From Streptomyces sp. NRRL F-2580 (GTDB lineage Bacteria > Actinomycetota > Actinomycetes > Streptomycetales > Streptomycetaceae), in the NCBI RefSeq assembly GCF_000720115.1, contig NZ_JOIR01000017.1:62001-126000 (forward strand): DNA of 64,000 nucleotides, written 5' to 3'. Below are positions 63,892 to 64,000 of the stretch, piece after piece. Below the pieces are notes generated by a model. It worked only from the letters and a program-made list of their open reading frames with translations, did no database searches and was not told where the DNA came from. The position numbers and the translations under genes were made by a program. Each line of letters begins with the position of its first letter. Within the stretch, counting starts at the first letter, position 1.

Positions 63892-64000
63892 TTAGCCGCC
63901 GCCGGCGCTGCGGGGGAAGGTGATCTCGACGCGGCGGTTCTTCTTGCGGCCTTCCTCGGTGCTGTTGTCGGCGATCGGGTAGTCCTCGCTGTACCCGCGG
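63892..64000 (-). CDS. OmpA-family protein, C-terminus only
   Basis: The last 35 codons of a minus-strand gene that continues beyond the window: RGYSEDYPIADNSTEEGRKK, then NRRVEITFPRSAGG and TAA. The ADNSTEEGRxxNRRVEI motif is the end of the peptidoglycan-binding OmpA domain. Only this fragment is visible. Confidence 0.85.
   Translation of the reverse strand, partial: RGYSEDYPIADNSTEEGRKKNRRVEITFPRSAGGG

Overview
The window is high-GC actinobacterial DNA and almost certainly Streptomyces. The evidence is GC-saturated third codon positions, frequent GTG starts, a WhiB-like regulator, a TTA codon in a sporulation-type phosphatase, and a run of housekeeping genes (ychF, ppgK, ispH, xseA, xseB, glpX, a WhiB-like gene, class I fumarase) typical of the Streptomyces core chromosome.

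Layout. 1-1.6 kb: a PadR regulator with a membrane partner. 1.6-6.7 kb: a decaying accessory island. It holds a CPCC protein, three separately frameshifted genes, a blasticidin-deaminase/ASCH fusion, a yefM antitoxin with a broken yoeB, a Tn3 transposase remnant, and one intact type II toxin-antitoxin pair. The island ends at ychF, and a copy of the ychF 3' end lies inside it (4917-4940 and 6736-6759), which suggests integration at the ychF terminus. 6.7-20.4 kb: core genes, including an APC permease with a roughly 50-triplet collagen-like tail, a 225-bp repeat and the glpX, WhiB-like and fumarase block. 20.5-27.9 kb: secreted proteins, a glycerophosphodiester phosphodiesterase, an SGNH/ricin-B hydrolase, and a second, unrelated fumarase (fumC). 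28-38 kb: a SpoIIE-type phosphatase with an in-frame TTA codon, a class A penicillin-binding protein, an SPFH protein with a ribbon-helix-helix protein, and a PadR-ABC efflux operon.

38-48 kb: the divergent oxyR/ahpCD peroxide module, two paralogous membrane proteins separated by a 168-bp MITE-like element, an AI-2E family transporter, a lytic transglycosylase with a structured leader, a PIN-PhoH protein, a cis-prenyltransferase and an aldo/keto reductase. 48-56 kb: a prepilin peptidase with DUF192, an SMI1-like protein, an orphan sugar-binding lipoprotein, secreted proteins, a NodB deacetylase, and a TetR/MFS efflux pair. The transporter's C-terminus has been replaced by the second copy of the 225-bp repeat. 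56-61.5 kb: a duplicated and partly deleted module made of a helical WXG-like protein, an alpha/beta hydrolase with a glycine-zipper segment, a lipoprotein and a convergent membrane protein. It resembles the cassette layout of polymorphic effector loci and is the best candidate for an undescribed system. 61.7-64 kb: an NTF2-like/TetR divergent pair with two perfect palindromic operators, an AhpD-like protein, a small membrane protein and the C-terminus of an OmpA-family protein.

All functions are read from sequence motifs without database searches. Start codons were chosen by ribosome binding sites, gene overlaps and recalled family lengths.
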